Below, one piece after another: positions 35,349-44,910 of a stretch of DNA of 64,000 nucleotides (position 1 is its first letter; every line of letters starts with the position of its first letter). The stretch is from Leclercia sp. S52 (GTDB taxonomy: Bacteria > Pseudomonadota > Gammaproteobacteria > Enterobacterales > Enterobacteriaceae). The notes under the pieces were generated by a model. It was not told where the DNA came from and did not search any database. It saw only the letters and a program-made list of their open reading frames with translations. A program made the position numbers and the translations under genes. The stretch spans positions 4,340,001 to 4,404,000 of the forward strand of contig NZ_CP152474.1 in assembly GCF_039727615.1 (NCBI RefSeq). The letters are read 5' to 3'.

Positions 35349-38203
35349 TGGAAAAGACATATAACCCACGCGATATCGAACAGCCGCTTTACGAGCACTG
35401 GGAACAGCAGGGCTATTTCAAGCCTAACGGCGATGAAAGCAAAGAGTCCTTCTGCATCATGATCCCGCCGCCGAACGTCACCGGCAGTTTGCATATGGGT
35501 CATGCCTTCCAGCAGACCATCATGGATACCATGATCCGTTACCAGCGCATGCAGGGCAAAAACACCCTGTGGCAGGCCGGTACTGACCATGCGGGTATTG
35601 CTACCCAGATGGTGGTTGAACGCAAGATTGCCGCTGAAGAAGGTAAAACCCGCCACGACTACGGTCGCGACGCCTTTATCGACAAAATCTGGCAGTGGAA
35701 AGCAGAATCCGGCGGCACCATTACCCGTCAGATGCGCCGTCTCGGCAACTCCGTGGACTGGGAGCGCGAGCGCTTCACCATGGACGAAGGCCTGTCCAAC
35801 GCCGTTAAAGAAGTGTTCGTCCGTCTGTATAAAGAAGATCTGATTTACCGTGGCAAGCGCCTGGTGAACTGGGATCCGAAACTGCGCACCGCTATCTCTG
35901 ACCTGGAAGTGGAAAACCGCGAGTCGAAAGGCTCCATGTGGCATATCCGCTATCCGCTGGCCGACGGCGCGAAAACCGCAGACGGTAAAGATTACCTGGT
36001 GGTCGCCACCACCCGTCCGGAAACCCTGCTGGGCGATACCGGCGTGGCCGTTAACCCGGAAGATCCTCGTTACAAAGATCTGATTGGCAAGTTCGTGGTG
36101 CTGCCGCTGGTAAACCGCCGCATTCCGATTGTGGGCGATGAACACGCCGACATGGAAAAAGGCACCGGCTGCGTGAAGATCACCCCGGCGCACGACTTTA
36201 ACGACTATGAAGTTGGCCGTCGTCACGCCCTGCCAATGATCAACATCCTGACCTTTGATGGCGACATCCGCGAAAGCGCGGAAGTGTATGACACCAAAGG
36301 CGAAGAATCTGACGTCTATTCCAGCGATATCCCGGCTGAGTTCCAGAAGCTGGAGCGCTTTGCCGCGCGTAAAGCGGTGGTTGCCGCTGTCGACGCCCTG
36401 GGCCTGCTGGAAGAGATCAAACCGCACGACCTGACCGTTCCTTACGGCGACCGTGGCGGCGTAGTGATCGAGCCGATGCTGACCGACCAGTGGTACGTCC
36501 GTGCCGACGTACTGGCGAAACCGGCTGTCGAAGCGGTTGAGAACGGCAGCATCCAGTTCGTGCCAAAACAATACGAAAACATGTACTTCTCCTGGATGCG
36601 CGATATTCAGGACTGGTGTATCTCCCGTCAGCTGTGGTGGGGTCACCGCATCCCGGCGTGGTACGACAACGAAGGCAACGTCTACGTTGGTCGCACCGAA
36701 GACGAAGTGCGTCAGGAAAACAACCTGAGCGCGGACGTTGCTCTGCGTCAGGACGAAGACGTGCTGGATACCTGGTTCTCCTCCGCGCTGTGGACTTTCT
36801 CCACGCTCGGCTGGCCAGAGAACACCGACGCGCTGCGTCAGTTCCACCCAACCAGCGTGATGGTTTCCGGCTTCGACATTATCTTCTTCTGGATCGCCCG
36901 CATGATCATGATGACCATGCACTTCATCAAAGATGAAGACGGCAAACCGCAGGTTCCGTTCCATACCGTCTACATGACCGGTCTGATCCGTGACGACGAA
37001 GGCCAGAAGATGTCCAAGTCCAAGGGCAACGTTATCGACCCGCTGGACATGGTTGACGGTATCTCGCTGGAAGATCTGCTGGAGAAACGTACCGGCAACA
37101 TGATGCAGCCGCAGCTGGCTGAGAAGATCCGCAAGCGTACCGAGAAGCAGTTCCCGGACGGCATCGAGCCACACGGCACCGACGCCCTGCGTTTCACCCT
37201 GGCCGCGCTGGCTTCTACCGGTCGCGACATCAACTGGGACATGAAACGTCTGGAAGGTTACCGCAACTTCTGTAACAAGCTGTGGAACGCCAGCCGCTTT
37301 GTGCTGATGAACACCGAAGATCAGGATTGCGGCTTTAACGGCGGCGAGATGACCCTGTCGCTGGCCGACCGCTGGATCCTGGCCGAATTCAACCAGACCA
37401 CCAAAGCGTTCCGTGAAGCGCTGGACAGCTATCGCTTCGATATCGCGGCAGGCATCCTGTACGAGTTCACCTGGAACCAGTTCTGTGACTGGTACCTGGA
37501 GCTGACCAAACCGGTTATGAACGGCGGATCTGAAGCGGAACTGCGCGGCACGCGCAACACCCTGATTACCGTTCTGGAAGGTCTGCTGCGCCTGGCGCAC
37601 CCGATCATCCCGTTCATCACCGAGACCATCTGGCAGCGCGTGAAGGTGATTGCCGGTATCAGTGCCGACACCATCATGCTGCAGCCGTTCCCGGCATTCG
37701 ATGCTGCGCAGGTTGATGAAGCCGCGGCTGCCGATACCGAGTGGCTGAAGCAGGCGATCGTTGCCGTACGTAACATCCGTGCAGAGATGAACATCTCTCC
37801 GGGTAAACCGCTGGCATTGCTGCTGCGTGGTTGCAGCGAGGCTGCGGTTCGTCGCGTCACTGAAAACAACACCTTCCTGCAGACCATGGCGCGTCTGGAG
37901 AGCATCACCGTGCTGCCTGCGGATGATAAAGGTCCGGTCTCCGTGACCAAAATCATCGACGGCGCCGAGCTGCTGATCCCGATGGCGGGCCTGGTGGACA
38001 AAGATGCTGAGCTGGCACGTCTGGCGAAAGAAGTGGCTAAAGTCGAAGTTGAAATCGGTAAGATTGAAAGCAAACTGTCTAACGAAGGCTTTGTCGCCCG
38101 CGCACCAGAAGCGGTTATCGCTAAAGAGCGCGAGCGTCTGGTTGGTTTCGCAGATGCTAAAGCGAAGCTGATTGAGCAACAGGCTGTCATTAGCGCGCTG
38201 TGA
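35348..38203 (+). CDS. valS: Valyl-tRNA synthetase
   Basis: Class I synthetase charging tRNA-Val, with an editing domain. The 951 residues equal E. coli. The HIGH-type motif is GSLHMGHAF near residue 41, the editing CP1 domain spans about 190-330, KMSKS ([10 protein letters not shown]) lies near residue 554, and a C-terminal coiled coil (about 880-951) is present. It overlaps holC upstream and yjgM downstream, so these three genes form a coupled operon. Confidence 0.98.
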   Translation: MEKTYNPRDIEQPLYEHWEQQGYFKPNGDESKESFCIMIPPPNVTGSLHMGHAFQQTIMDTMIRYQRMQGKNTLWQAGTDHAGIATQMVVERKIAAEEGKTRHDYGRDAFIDKIWQWKAESGGTITRQMRRLGNSVDWERERFTMDEGLSNAVKEVFVRLYKEDLIYRGKRLVNWDPKLRTAISDLEVENRESKGSMWHIRYPLADGAKTADGKDYLVVATTRPETLLGDTGVAVNPEDPRYKDLIGKFVVLPLVNRRIPIVGDEHADMEKGTGCVKITPAHDFNDYEVGRRHALPMINILTFDGDIRESAEVYDTKGEESDVYSSDIPAEFQKLERFAARKAVVAAVDALGLLEEIKPHDLTVPYGDRGGVVIEPMLTDQWYVRADVLAKPAVEAVENGSIQFVPKQYENMYFSWMRDIQDWCISRQLWWGHRIPAWYDNEGNVYVGRTEDEVRQENNLSADVALRQDEDVLDTWFSSALWTFSTLGWPENTDALRQFHPTSVMVSGFDIIFFWIARMIMMTMHFIKDEDGKPQVPFHTVYMTGLIRDDEGQKMSKSKGNVIDPLDMVDGISLEDLLEKRTGNMMQPQLAEKIRKRTEKQFPDGIEPHGTDALRFTLAALASTGRDINWDMKRLEGYRNFCNKLWNASRFVLMNTEDQDCGFNGGEMTLSLADRWILAEFNQTTKAFREALDSYRFDIAAGILYEFTWNQFCDWYLELTKPVMNGGSEAELRGTRNTLITVLEGLLRLAHPIIPFITETIWQRVKVIAGISADTIMLQPFPAFDAAQVDEAAAADTEWLKQAIVAVRNIRAEMNISPGKPLALLLRGCSEAAVRRVTENNTFLQTMARLESITVLPADDKGPVSVTKIIDGAELLIPMAGLVDKDAELARLAKEVAKVEVEIGKIESKLSNEGFVARAPEAVIAKERERLVGFADAKAKLIEQQAVISAL

Positions 38204-38718
38204 TGAGTGAAGCTATGCATGTAAATGCCTCTGTAACGGCGCATCTGCGCCGTATCACCGCCACGGATAACCCGGCAATTGCCGGCGTTATCCGCCGGGT
38301 ATCTGCCGAATACGGCCTGACGGCCGATAAAGGCTATACCGTTGCGGATCCCAATCTCGACGAACTGTACTCGGTGTACAGCCAGCCGGGACATGCCTAT
38401 TGGGTTGTAGAGCAGAATGGCCAGGTTGTGGGCGGCGGCGGCGTTGCGCCGCTCTCCTGCAGCGAGCCGGACATCTGCGAACTGCAAAAAATGTATTTCC
38501 TCCCCGTCGTCCGTGGACAAGGTTTAGCGAAAAAACTGGCGTTACAGGCTCTGGATCATGCCCGCGCGCAGGGGTTTAAACGCTGCTATCTTGAAACCAC
38601 CGCCTTTCTGACCGACGCTATCAGACTGTACGAACATCTCGGCTTTGAGCATATCGACCAGCCGCTGGGATGTACCGGGCATGTTGATTGCGAAGTGCGG
38701 ATGTTGAAAACGTTATAA
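38203..38718 (+). CDS. yjgM: GNAT-family N-acetyltransferase YjgM
   Basis: GNAT acetyltransferase of 171 residues. The acetyl-CoA loop [15 protein letters not shown] is near residue 105, and [23 protein letters not shown] resembles YjgM closely. The physiological substrate is uncertain. I chose ATG 38203, which overlaps the valS stop (TGATG); a GTG at 38200 or the ATG at 38215 are alternatives, and the E. coli protein is about four residues shorter. In E. coli yjgN lies between yjgM and valS; it is absent here. Confidence 0.9.
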   Translation: MSEAMHVNASVTAHLRRITATDNPAIAGVIRRVSAEYGLTADKGYTVADPNLDELYSVYSQPGHAYWVVEQNGQVVGGGGVAPLSCSEPDICELQKMYFLPVVRGQGLAKKLALQALDHARAQGFKRCYLETTAFLTDAIRLYEHLGFEHIDQPLGCTGHVDCEVRMLKTL

Positions 38719-38800
38719 TTCCTTTCCTGCCCCCTTCTGTTAAGCGGCTGTAAACTGAATGCTCTACACTCTCAGTTCCACACCATCAGGGGGTAATATC

Positions 38801-39820
38801 ATGTCGAAGATAAAAAGCTACGCCGCACCGCAGGCGGGTGCAGAACTTGAGCTGTACGAATACGATGCGGGCGAGCTGAAAGCAGAAGACGTTGAAGTCC
38901 AGGTTGATTACTGCGGGATCTGCCATTCCGATCTGTCGATGATCGATAACGAATGGGGCTTTTCGCAATACCCGCTGATTGCCGGGCACGAAGTCATTGG
39001 CCGCGTGGTGGCCCTGGGCAGTGCCGCACAGGAAAAAGGGCTGAAGATTGGCCAGCGCGTGGGCATCGGCTGGACCGCACGCAGCTGTGGTCACTGTGAC
39101 GCCTGTATCAGCGGCAACCAGATTAACTGTCTGGAAGGCGCCACCCCTACCATCCTCAATAATGGCGGTTTCGCTGACAAACTTCGCGCCGACTGGCAAT
39201 GGGTCATTCCTCTCCCTGAACAGATCGATATCGAATCCGCAGGCCCGCTGCTGTGCGGTGGGATCACGGTCTTTAAACCGCTGCTGATGCACCATATCAC
39301 CGCCACCAGCCGCGTGGGGGTGATCGGTATCGGCGGTCTGGGCCACATTGCCATTAAGCTGCTGCATGCCATGGGCTGCGAAGTGACGGCGTTCAGCTCA
39401 AACCCGGCCAAAGAGCAAGAAGTGCTGGCGATGGGTGCCGATAAGGTGGTGAACAGCCGCGATCCTGAGCTGTTGAAAGCCCTCGCCGGTCAGTTTGATC
39501 TGATCATCAACACCGTTAACGTCGATCTCGACTGGCAGCCGTACTTTGAAGCGCTGGCCTACGGCGGCAACTTCCATACCGTGGGTGCCGTGCTGAAGCC
39601 ACTGCCGGTTCCGGCGTTCACGCTGATTGGCGGCGATCGTAGCGTGTCGGGTTCTGCAACGGGCACACCTTATGAGCTGCGTAAGCTGATGAAGTTTGCC
39701 GGCCGCACCAAAGTCTCTCCGACCATCGAGATGTACCCGATGTCAAAAATCAACGAAGCGCTCCAGCACGTTCGTGACGGCAAAGCCCGTTACCGCGTGG
39801 TGTTGAAAGCGGACTTTTAA
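38801..39820 (+). CDS. ahr: NADPH-dependent aldehyde reductase Ahr
   Basis: Zinc-dependent medium-chain reductase acting on a broad range of aldehydes (formerly YjgB). ATG 38801 ([15 protein letters not shown]), preceded by CAGGGGG, gives 339 residues as in E. coli. The catalytic zinc site is CGICHSD with GHEVIG, the structural zinc site is [15 protein letters not shown], and the nucleotide fold is [11 protein letters not shown]. In E. coli it is at the far end of the idn cluster; here it directly follows yjgM. Confidence 0.95.
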   Translation: MSKIKSYAAPQAGAELELYEYDAGELKAEDVEVQVDYCGICHSDLSMIDNEWGFSQYPLIAGHEVIGRVVALGSAAQEKGLKIGQRVGIGWTARSCGHCDACISGNQINCLEGATPTILNNGGFADKLRADWQWVIPLPEQIDIESAGPLLCGGITVFKPLLMHHITATSRVGVIGIGGLGHIAIKLLHAMGCEVTAFSSNPAKEQEVLAMGADKVVNSRDPELLKALAGQFDLIINTVNVDLDWQPYFEALAYGGNFHTVGAVLKPLPVPAFTLIGGDRSVSGSATGTPYELRKLMKFAGRTKVSPTIEMYPMSKINEALQHVRDGKARYRVVLKADF

Positions 39821-39830
39821 GCTGTTGTTG

Positions 39831-39863
39831 CCCGGTGGCGCTGCGCTTACCGGGCCTACGGGA
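39831..39863. repeat. Single REP unit after ahr
   Basis: CCCGGTGGCGCTGCGCTTAC...GGGCCTACGGGA, nearly identical to the first unit of the pair at 34793. It abuts a second repeat type at 39866. Confidence 0.85.
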
Positions 39864-39865
39864 CG

Positions 39866-39911
39866 GTGCGGTCTGATGCCCTCACCCCGTCCCTCTCCCA
39901 CCGGGAGAGGG
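39866..39911. repeat. CCCTCACCCC-type palindromic repeat, copy 1
   Basis: GGTGCGGTCTGATGCCCTCA followed by CCCCGTCCCTCTCCC and ACCGGGAGAGGG. It shares its left flank and palindrome with two tandem copies at 59057-59150 and the palindrome with 43265-43303. Confidence 0.8.
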
Positions 39912-39978
39912 CGCAAACATTAAAAACGGTAACGGTTGTTACCGTTTTGCATTTACCACGCCACCCGGCGTTTTCCAC

Positions 39979-41617
39979 CTACCGCACTAACGCAGCAAAC
40001 ACCTCGGCCACCGCTACCGCACCGGGATCGGCTACCCCGTCAAGATTCTCTTTATTCACATACGACGAGCGCCCCGCGCCGGCTTTGCTCATGCTTGCCG
40101 TGGCATCTGCTCCCTGCTGCGCCGCCCTGGCGGCAGCCTGAATATCCCCTGTCTGCAACGCTTCCAGCGCGGGCTGGAGCGCATCGATCAAGGTACGATC
40201 CCCGCGGTCGGCCCCGCCATAATGCTTCATTTGCGCAAGTCCGGTCAGCAAGGCATCGGGCACGGGTTTGCCGCTACGCAGCGCCTGCCCGGCGGCGGTA
40301 AAGAAGATCGACATCAACACCCCGCTCGATCCCCCCCATCACCGTCGCCAGTCGCTCACCCACTACCAGTAACAGCTGCGGCAGATCGTTCAGCGGCAGG
40401 CGCCCCTCTTCCAGCCATTGCGCAATGTCCCGCGCGCCTTGCGCAAAGGTCGATCCCGTATCGCCGTCCCCTACTTTCGCATCCAGGGCGTTAAGGCGAT
40501 TCTCCAGGGCGATTAAGCAGCCCGTAGCCGCGGCGAGGTACTCCCCGACCTTCGCGTTTGCCGACGGGGTAAACTCCACGCTGTCATGCAGCGGCGTGTG
40601 CGTCAGCGTGCGCAGCGGCGCAAAGGTCACCGGCTTTTGCCAGCCCAGGGTCTCCACCGGTGCGTTAAGCGCCTCCTCAAAAGTCGGGTTCAGCTTCAGC
40701 AGGGATAACGAAAACCCTTTCATGTCCAGCGAGCTGACCAGCGGCGCCGGGCCAATCAAATACGCGATCTGATTTTTCAGGGCCGAATGGGCCAGCTCTT
40801 TGGTCAGCAGCGCCATCTCCAGCGCCGAGACGCCGCCGAGGTTATTGATCAGCACGGCCAGCCGCCCAACTCCTGCCTGCGCCTGCAAGGGTTTCACCAG
40901 CGTCTCGATAATCGCCCTGCTGTTTTGCGTATCGACCACCGAGGCCCCAGGCTCACCGTGGATCCCCAGCCCCAGCTCAACGTGGCCTTTCCTGATGCGC
41001 CCTTCCTCATCGTCGCTGCCCGGCAGGTTGCAGGTCTGCATCGCCACGCCCAGGCTCCAGAGGTTATCGCAGGCCTGACGGGCCATGTCCCGTACGTCGC
41101 TTAGCGATTTCCCCTGTTCGGCGGCATGCCCGGCAATTTTATGCACCAGCGCGGTTCCGGCGATGCCGCGCGGCTGTTTGTTATCCGGGAGGGCGATATC
41201 ATCGGCCACAATCACCATCTCCACTTTGAGCCCGAGGCGCTTGGCTTTTTCCGCCGCGAGGCCAAAGTTGAGACGATCCCCGGTGTAGTTTTTGACGATC
41301 AGCAGGCAGCCACGATCGCCCGTCACCGCCACGATGGCGTTCAGCACCGCTTCTACGCTCGGTGAAGCAAACAGATCGCCACAGACGGCAGCGGTCAACA
41401 TCCCTTTACCGACAAACCCCGCATGTGCCGGTTCGTGGCCGGATCCACCGCCGGAAATCACCGCCACGCGGCTTTTATCCCAGTCGGCGCGTACCACTAC
41501 GCGGATAGCCGGATCGCTATCCAGTTTGACGAGATTGCCGTGCGGGACGGAGATGAGCATACCTTCAATGGCGTCATTAACCAGCTGTTTGCGGTCGTTA
41601 AAGAAGAATCTGGACAT
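39979..41617 (-). pseudogene. dhaK: Dihydroxyacetone kinase (DAK1-DAK2 fusion), frameshifted
   Basis: ATP-dependent kinase of the single-chain Citrobacter type, phosphorylating dihydroxyacetone. ATG 41617 (MSRFFFNDRKQLVND) begins the DhaK domain (VISGGGSGHEPAHAGF; covalent-substrate His in LGLGIHGEPGASV), then the DhaL domain (LDAKVGDGDTGSTFA). A run of seven G on the coding strand (40331-40337) shifts the frame at ATVMGG. Removing one G gives ATVMGGSSGVLMSIFF and a 545-residue protein ending at 39979. As read, the product stops near 40274 and loses the last third of DhaL, including part of the nucleotide site. E. coli K-12 has the idn gluconate genes at the matching place. The symbol follows the Citrobacter enzyme. 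Confidence 0.85.
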
Positions 41618-41754
41618 AGCTTTCCAATATGTTGTTAACCCTGTGTAAAAGCATAGTCCGCGATGCGTAATGCGCCGCAAAGTCAGAAATTGACCCGCTC
41701 TTTTTACCGTCAGGTTGCCTATACTCCACGCAGGACTGAACGAGGAAGCCGATC

Positions 41755-43257
41755 ATGAGTACACCCCTGCTGATTGCCCGGACGCTGGATAACGAACTTT
41801 ATCTCCTGCCCGCAATGGCAAACCGTCATGGCCTGATTACCGGCGCCACCGGCACGGGTAAAACGGTGACGCTGCAAAAGCTGGCCGAGTCATTTTCGAG
41901 TATCGGCGTGCCGGTATTTATGGCCGACGTGAAAGGCGATCTCAGCGGCGTTGCCCGGGAGGGCGTCGGCTCGGAAAAGCTTCTTGAGCGGTTGAAAAAT
42001 ATCGGCGTCACCGACTGGCAACCCGACAGCAATCCGGTGGTGGTCTGGGACATTTTCGGTGAGAAAGGCCATCCGGTGCGGGCCACCGTGTCCGATCTCG
42101 GCCCGCTGCTGCTGGCGCGTTTGCTCGATCTGAACGAGGTGCAGTCTGGCGTGCTGAACATCATCTTCCGCATTGCCGACGATCAGGGCCTGCTGCTGCT
42201 CGACTTCAAAGATCTGCGGGCCATTACCCAATACATCGGGGATAACGCCAAATCTTTCCAGAATCAGTATGGCAATATCAGCAGCGCCTCCGTCGGCGCT
42301 ATCCAGCGCGGATTGCTGACGCTGGAACAACAGGGTGCCGAACACTTCTTTGGTGAACCTATGCTGGATATCAAAGACTGGATGCGCACCGACAGCAACG
42401 GTAAAGGCATCATCAACATCCTCAGTGCGGAAAAGCTCTATCAGATGCCGAAGCTCTACGCGGCCAGCCTGCTCTGGATGCTCTCCGACCTCTTTGAGCA
42501 ACTGCCGGAAGCGGGCGATCTGGAAAAACCGAAGCTGGTCTTCTTCTTTGACGAAGCCCATCTGCTGTTCAGCGATGCGCCACAGGTGCTGCTGGATAAG
42601 ATCGAGCAGGTGATCCGCCTGATCCGCTCCAAAGGGGTGGGTGTTTATTTTGTTTCGCAGAACCCGGCCGATATTCCCGACAACGTGCTGGGCCAGTTGG
42701 GCAATCGCGTCCAGCACGCCCTGCGCGCCTTTACGCCCAAAGATCAGAAGGCGGTGAAAGCCGCAGCGCAGACCATGCGCGCCAACCCGTCCTTTGATAC
42801 CGAAGCGGCTATCCAGGCGCTGGGCACCGGCGAAGCGCTGATCTCTTTTCTCGATGCCAAAGGCAGCCCGTCAATGGTGGAGCGCGCGATGGTTATCGCC
42901 CCCAACTCCCGGATGGGGCCCGTCAGTGACGATGAGCGTAACGGGCTAATCAACCATTCGCCGGTCTACGGCAAATACGAAGATCAGGTGGACAGAGAGT
43001 CTGCCTTTGAGATGCTGCAAAAAGGGATACAAACCAGTACAGCGCAGCAGGAGGCACCCGCCGCGAAGGGCCAGTCCGTTGCGGTCGATGACGGGATCCT
43101 CGGCGGGTTAAAAGACATTCTGTTTGGCAGCACCGGTCCCCGCGGCGGTAAACGCGACGGGGTGGTGCAAACCATGGCGAAAAGCGCGGCGCGTCAGGTG
43201 ACGAATCAGATTGTACGCGGTGTACTGGGCAGCCTGTTAGGCGGACGCCGAAGGTAA
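41755..43257 (+). CDS. yjgR: HerA-like ATPase YjgR (DUF853)
   Basis: P-loop ATPase of the HerA/FtsK-like class, 500 residues as in E. coli. The function is unknown. Walker A is [11 protein letters not shown] near residue 30 and Walker B is [12 protein letters not shown] near residue 261. A low-complexity Gly/Arg-rich tail ends GGRRR. In E. coli it converges with lptG; here it converges with yhcC with only 4 nt between the stops, and it forms the right end of the relocated block. Confidence 0.93.
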   Translation: MSTPLLIARTLDNELYLLPAMANRHGLITGATGTGKTVTLQKLAESFSSIGVPVFMADVKGDLSGVAREGVGSEKLLERLKNIGVTDWQPDSNPVVVWDIFGEKGHPVRATVSDLGPLLLARLLDLNEVQSGVLNIIFRIADDQGLLLLDFKDLRAITQYIGDNAKSFQNQYGNISSASVGAIQRGLLTLEQQGAEHFFGEPMLDIKDWMRTDSNGKGIINILSAEKLYQMPKLYAASLLWMLSDLFEQLPEAGDLEKPKLVFFFDEAHLLFSDAPQVLLDKIEQVIRLIRSKGVGVYFVSQNPADIPDNVLGQLGNRVQHALRAFTPKDQKAVKAAAQTMRANPSFDTEAAIQALGTGEALISFLDAKGSPSMVERAMVIAPNSRMGPVSDDERNGLINHSPVYGKYEDQVDRESAFEMLQKGIQTSTAQQEAPAAKGQSVAVDDGILGGLKDILFGSTGPRGGKRDGVVQTMAKSAARQVTNQIVRGVLGSLLGGRRR

Positions 43258-43261
43258 ATTT

Positions 43262-44227
43262 TTACCCCCCTCGCCCCTCTGGGGAGAGGGCCGGGGTGAG
43301 GGGAACAGGCATTTCCCATGCCCGTCCCAGCGCCGAGCCCTGAACCCCATGCTCGTTCAGGTAGCGGTCCAGTTCCACCATCCCCGTCCAGCGGTTCTCG
43401 CACCACAGCGGTGCCAGCAGCGTTGGACGGCGGGCGCTGGCGGAGATGCGGTGATACACCACCTCCGGCGGCGTGTGGCGGATCATCTCTCCGGCCGTCA
43501 CTACATATTCGTCCAGTTCAATGCCGTTCAGTCGCCCGGCCTCCCAGGCTTTAGCCATAATGCTGCCCGTAACAATATGCAGCGGGTGCAGCTTGATGCC
43601 GTCGACGCCGGTTTCCACCACCTTATGCAGGGTTTCCAGCGCATGGGCTTGCCCTTCCCCCGGCAGGCCGACAATCAGATGGGTGCAAACCTTCAGCCCG
43701 CGTTCGCGCGCCAGCCGGGTGGTACGCTGATAGCAGGCAAAATCGTGGCCGCGGTTAATACGGTGCAGGGTTTTATCGTGCGCGGTCTGCAATCCCAGCT
43801 CCAGCCAGATCTCATACCCCTGCTCTTTGTATTCGCTGAGCAGATCGAGCACCGCCTCCGGCACGCAGTCAGGCCGTGTCCCGACGCAAAGCCCGACGAT
43901 ATTTGCCTGGCTCACCGCCTGTTGATACATCGAACGCAGCACCTGGACTTCCGCCCATGTGCTGGTATAGGCCTGAAAATAGGCCAGATACTGTTTCGCC
44001 CGGTTCACCAGCGTCGACTGGTGGGCAAGCTGCGCCGCGATAGACTGATGCTGCTGCGCTTCGTCGGCAAACGAGGCCACATTACAGAAGGTACAACCGC
44101 CGCGCCCGATAGTGCCGTCGCGATTCGGGCAGCTAAATCCCCCGTGCAGCGACAGCTTATGAACCTTTTGCCCGTAGCGGCGTGAAAGATCCCCACCAAA
44201 CATATTGACTAATTTCTGTAACTGCAT
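43262..44227 (-). CDS. yhcC: Radical SAM protein YhcC, with altered C-terminus
   Basis: Radical-SAM protein of the YhcC/TIGR01212 family; its reaction is unknown. ATG 44227 (MQLQKLVNMFGGDLSRRYG) gives 321 residues. The cluster motif is CxxxxxxxxCxxC-like CPNRDGTIGRGGCTFC near residue 28. The sequence tracks E. coli YhcC to SALGRAW, where E. coli ends five residues later. Here twelve more residues (VPLTPALSPEGRGG at the end) are encoded by a palindromic repeat at 43265-43303, after which the frame stops. The repeat has replaced the native stop. It is divergent from gltB; in E. coli it is adjacent to arcB. Confidence 0.93.
   Translation of the reverse strand: MQLQKLVNMFGGDLSRRYGQKVHKLSLHGGFSCPNRDGTIGRGGCTFCNVASFADEAQQHQSIAAQLAHQSTLVNRAKQYLAYFQAYTSTWAEVQVLRSMYQQAVSQANIVGLCVGTRPDCVPEAVLDLLSEYKEQGYEIWLELGLQTAHDKTLHRINRGHDFACYQRTTRLARERGLKVCTHLIVGLPGEGQAHALETLHKVVETGVDGIKLHPLHIVTGSIMAKAWEAGRLNGIELDEYVVTAGEMIRHTPPEVVYHRISASARRPTLLAPLWCENRWTGMVELDRYLNEHGVQGSALGRAWEMPVPLTPALSPEGRGG
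43265..43303. repeat. CCCTCACCCC-type palindromic repeat, copy 2, inside yhcC
   Basis: On the minus strand CCCCTCACCCCGGCCCTCTC then CCCAGAGGGGCGAGGGG. It encodes the C-terminal tail of YhcC and lies at the right junction of the relocated block. Confidence 0.8.
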
Positions 44228-44819
44228 AATCTGATAGACCGCCCCGTAGAAAGGGGACAAGCCTGCCATTTTTAACCTCCGACGGCGATGACCTGGATCA
44301 ATCGTCCCGGCGTGCTTTTATCCTTTGCATAATTACCCAGGATAATTGCAATTTCATTCATCGCCCCTTTAATTACTTTTCCTTATGTTCTGCAGGATTT
44401 TTTCATTTATATCGTCTGCGCTGAAAAACAGTGACATCATGCGGGCTTTCCTTCGGTAGCGGCATTAAATCCTGCTTAAATCGCACTATTCAGCATGCTA
44501 CAGCGATAATACCGCTTTCATATAGTGAGTCAGATCACACTCCCCTAAAGCCCACAGCAAGGTTACAGGGATGTGAAACGCGTTAAATCATCAATAAAAT
44601 CAGATTGATAACCTTCCTTTAGCACATTTTTGTATAAATAAGATTGCCATTTGACCTGTGTACGGATTCCCGATAAGTTGGAAATCCGCTGGAAGCTTTC
44701 TGGATGAGCAGCCTGCTCATCATATTTATGCAGTAGTTGAGATTCCCTCTGAAGCAAGTCCTCAAACTTGTTTGACCTGTGCGAAAAGGATATTAAGAGG
44801 GCGAATGCGAGGTACGCGT
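44228..44819. other. Regulatory region between yhcC and gltB
   Basis: A 592-nt gap without a supportable gene. It is AT-rich and holds a CRP-like site (44524-44539) and a 19-nt perfect palindrome GATGAGCAGCCTGCTCATC at 44703-44721. E. coli gltBD is controlled from a similar long leader by Lrp, CRP and others. I could not place the transcription start with confidence. Confidence 0.6.
44524..44539 (+). promoter_or_regulatory. Candidate CRP binding site upstream of gltB
   Basis: AGTGAGTCAGATCACA matches the TGTGA-N6-TCACA consensus in nine of ten key positions. CRP control of gltBD is established in E. coli. Confidence 0.6.
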
Positions 44820-44909
44820 ATGAAACGCAAACCCCGTCGCCGCGCTCTTGCTGTGCCTGTGCGCCACGGTCCAGAGAGAAGTCCCGAAGAGCCTGGGGAG
44901 GTTCACTGA
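44820..44909 (+). CDS. Short upstream ORF (29 codons) before gltB
   Basis: ATG 44820 opens a basic, arginine-rich peptide starting MKRKPRRRALAVPVR and ending GEVH, with TGA at 44907-44909, one base before the gltB ATG. As I recall, E. coli has a very similar sequence (MTRKPRRHALSVPVR...) that is in frame with gltB and sometimes annotated as its N-terminus. Here the frame differs and it must be separate. Translation is not proven. Its stop touching the gltB start suggests translational coupling or a leader peptide. Confidence 0.45.
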   Translation: MKRKPRRRALAVPVRHGPERSPEEPGEVH

Positions 44910-44910
44910 T

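Noticed and set aside
35294..38179. A 961-codon open frame antisense to valS
   Set aside because: It mirrors valS codon structure in a GC-rich gene and shows low-complexity His/Gln/Arg/Val composition with no domain; valS itself is full length.
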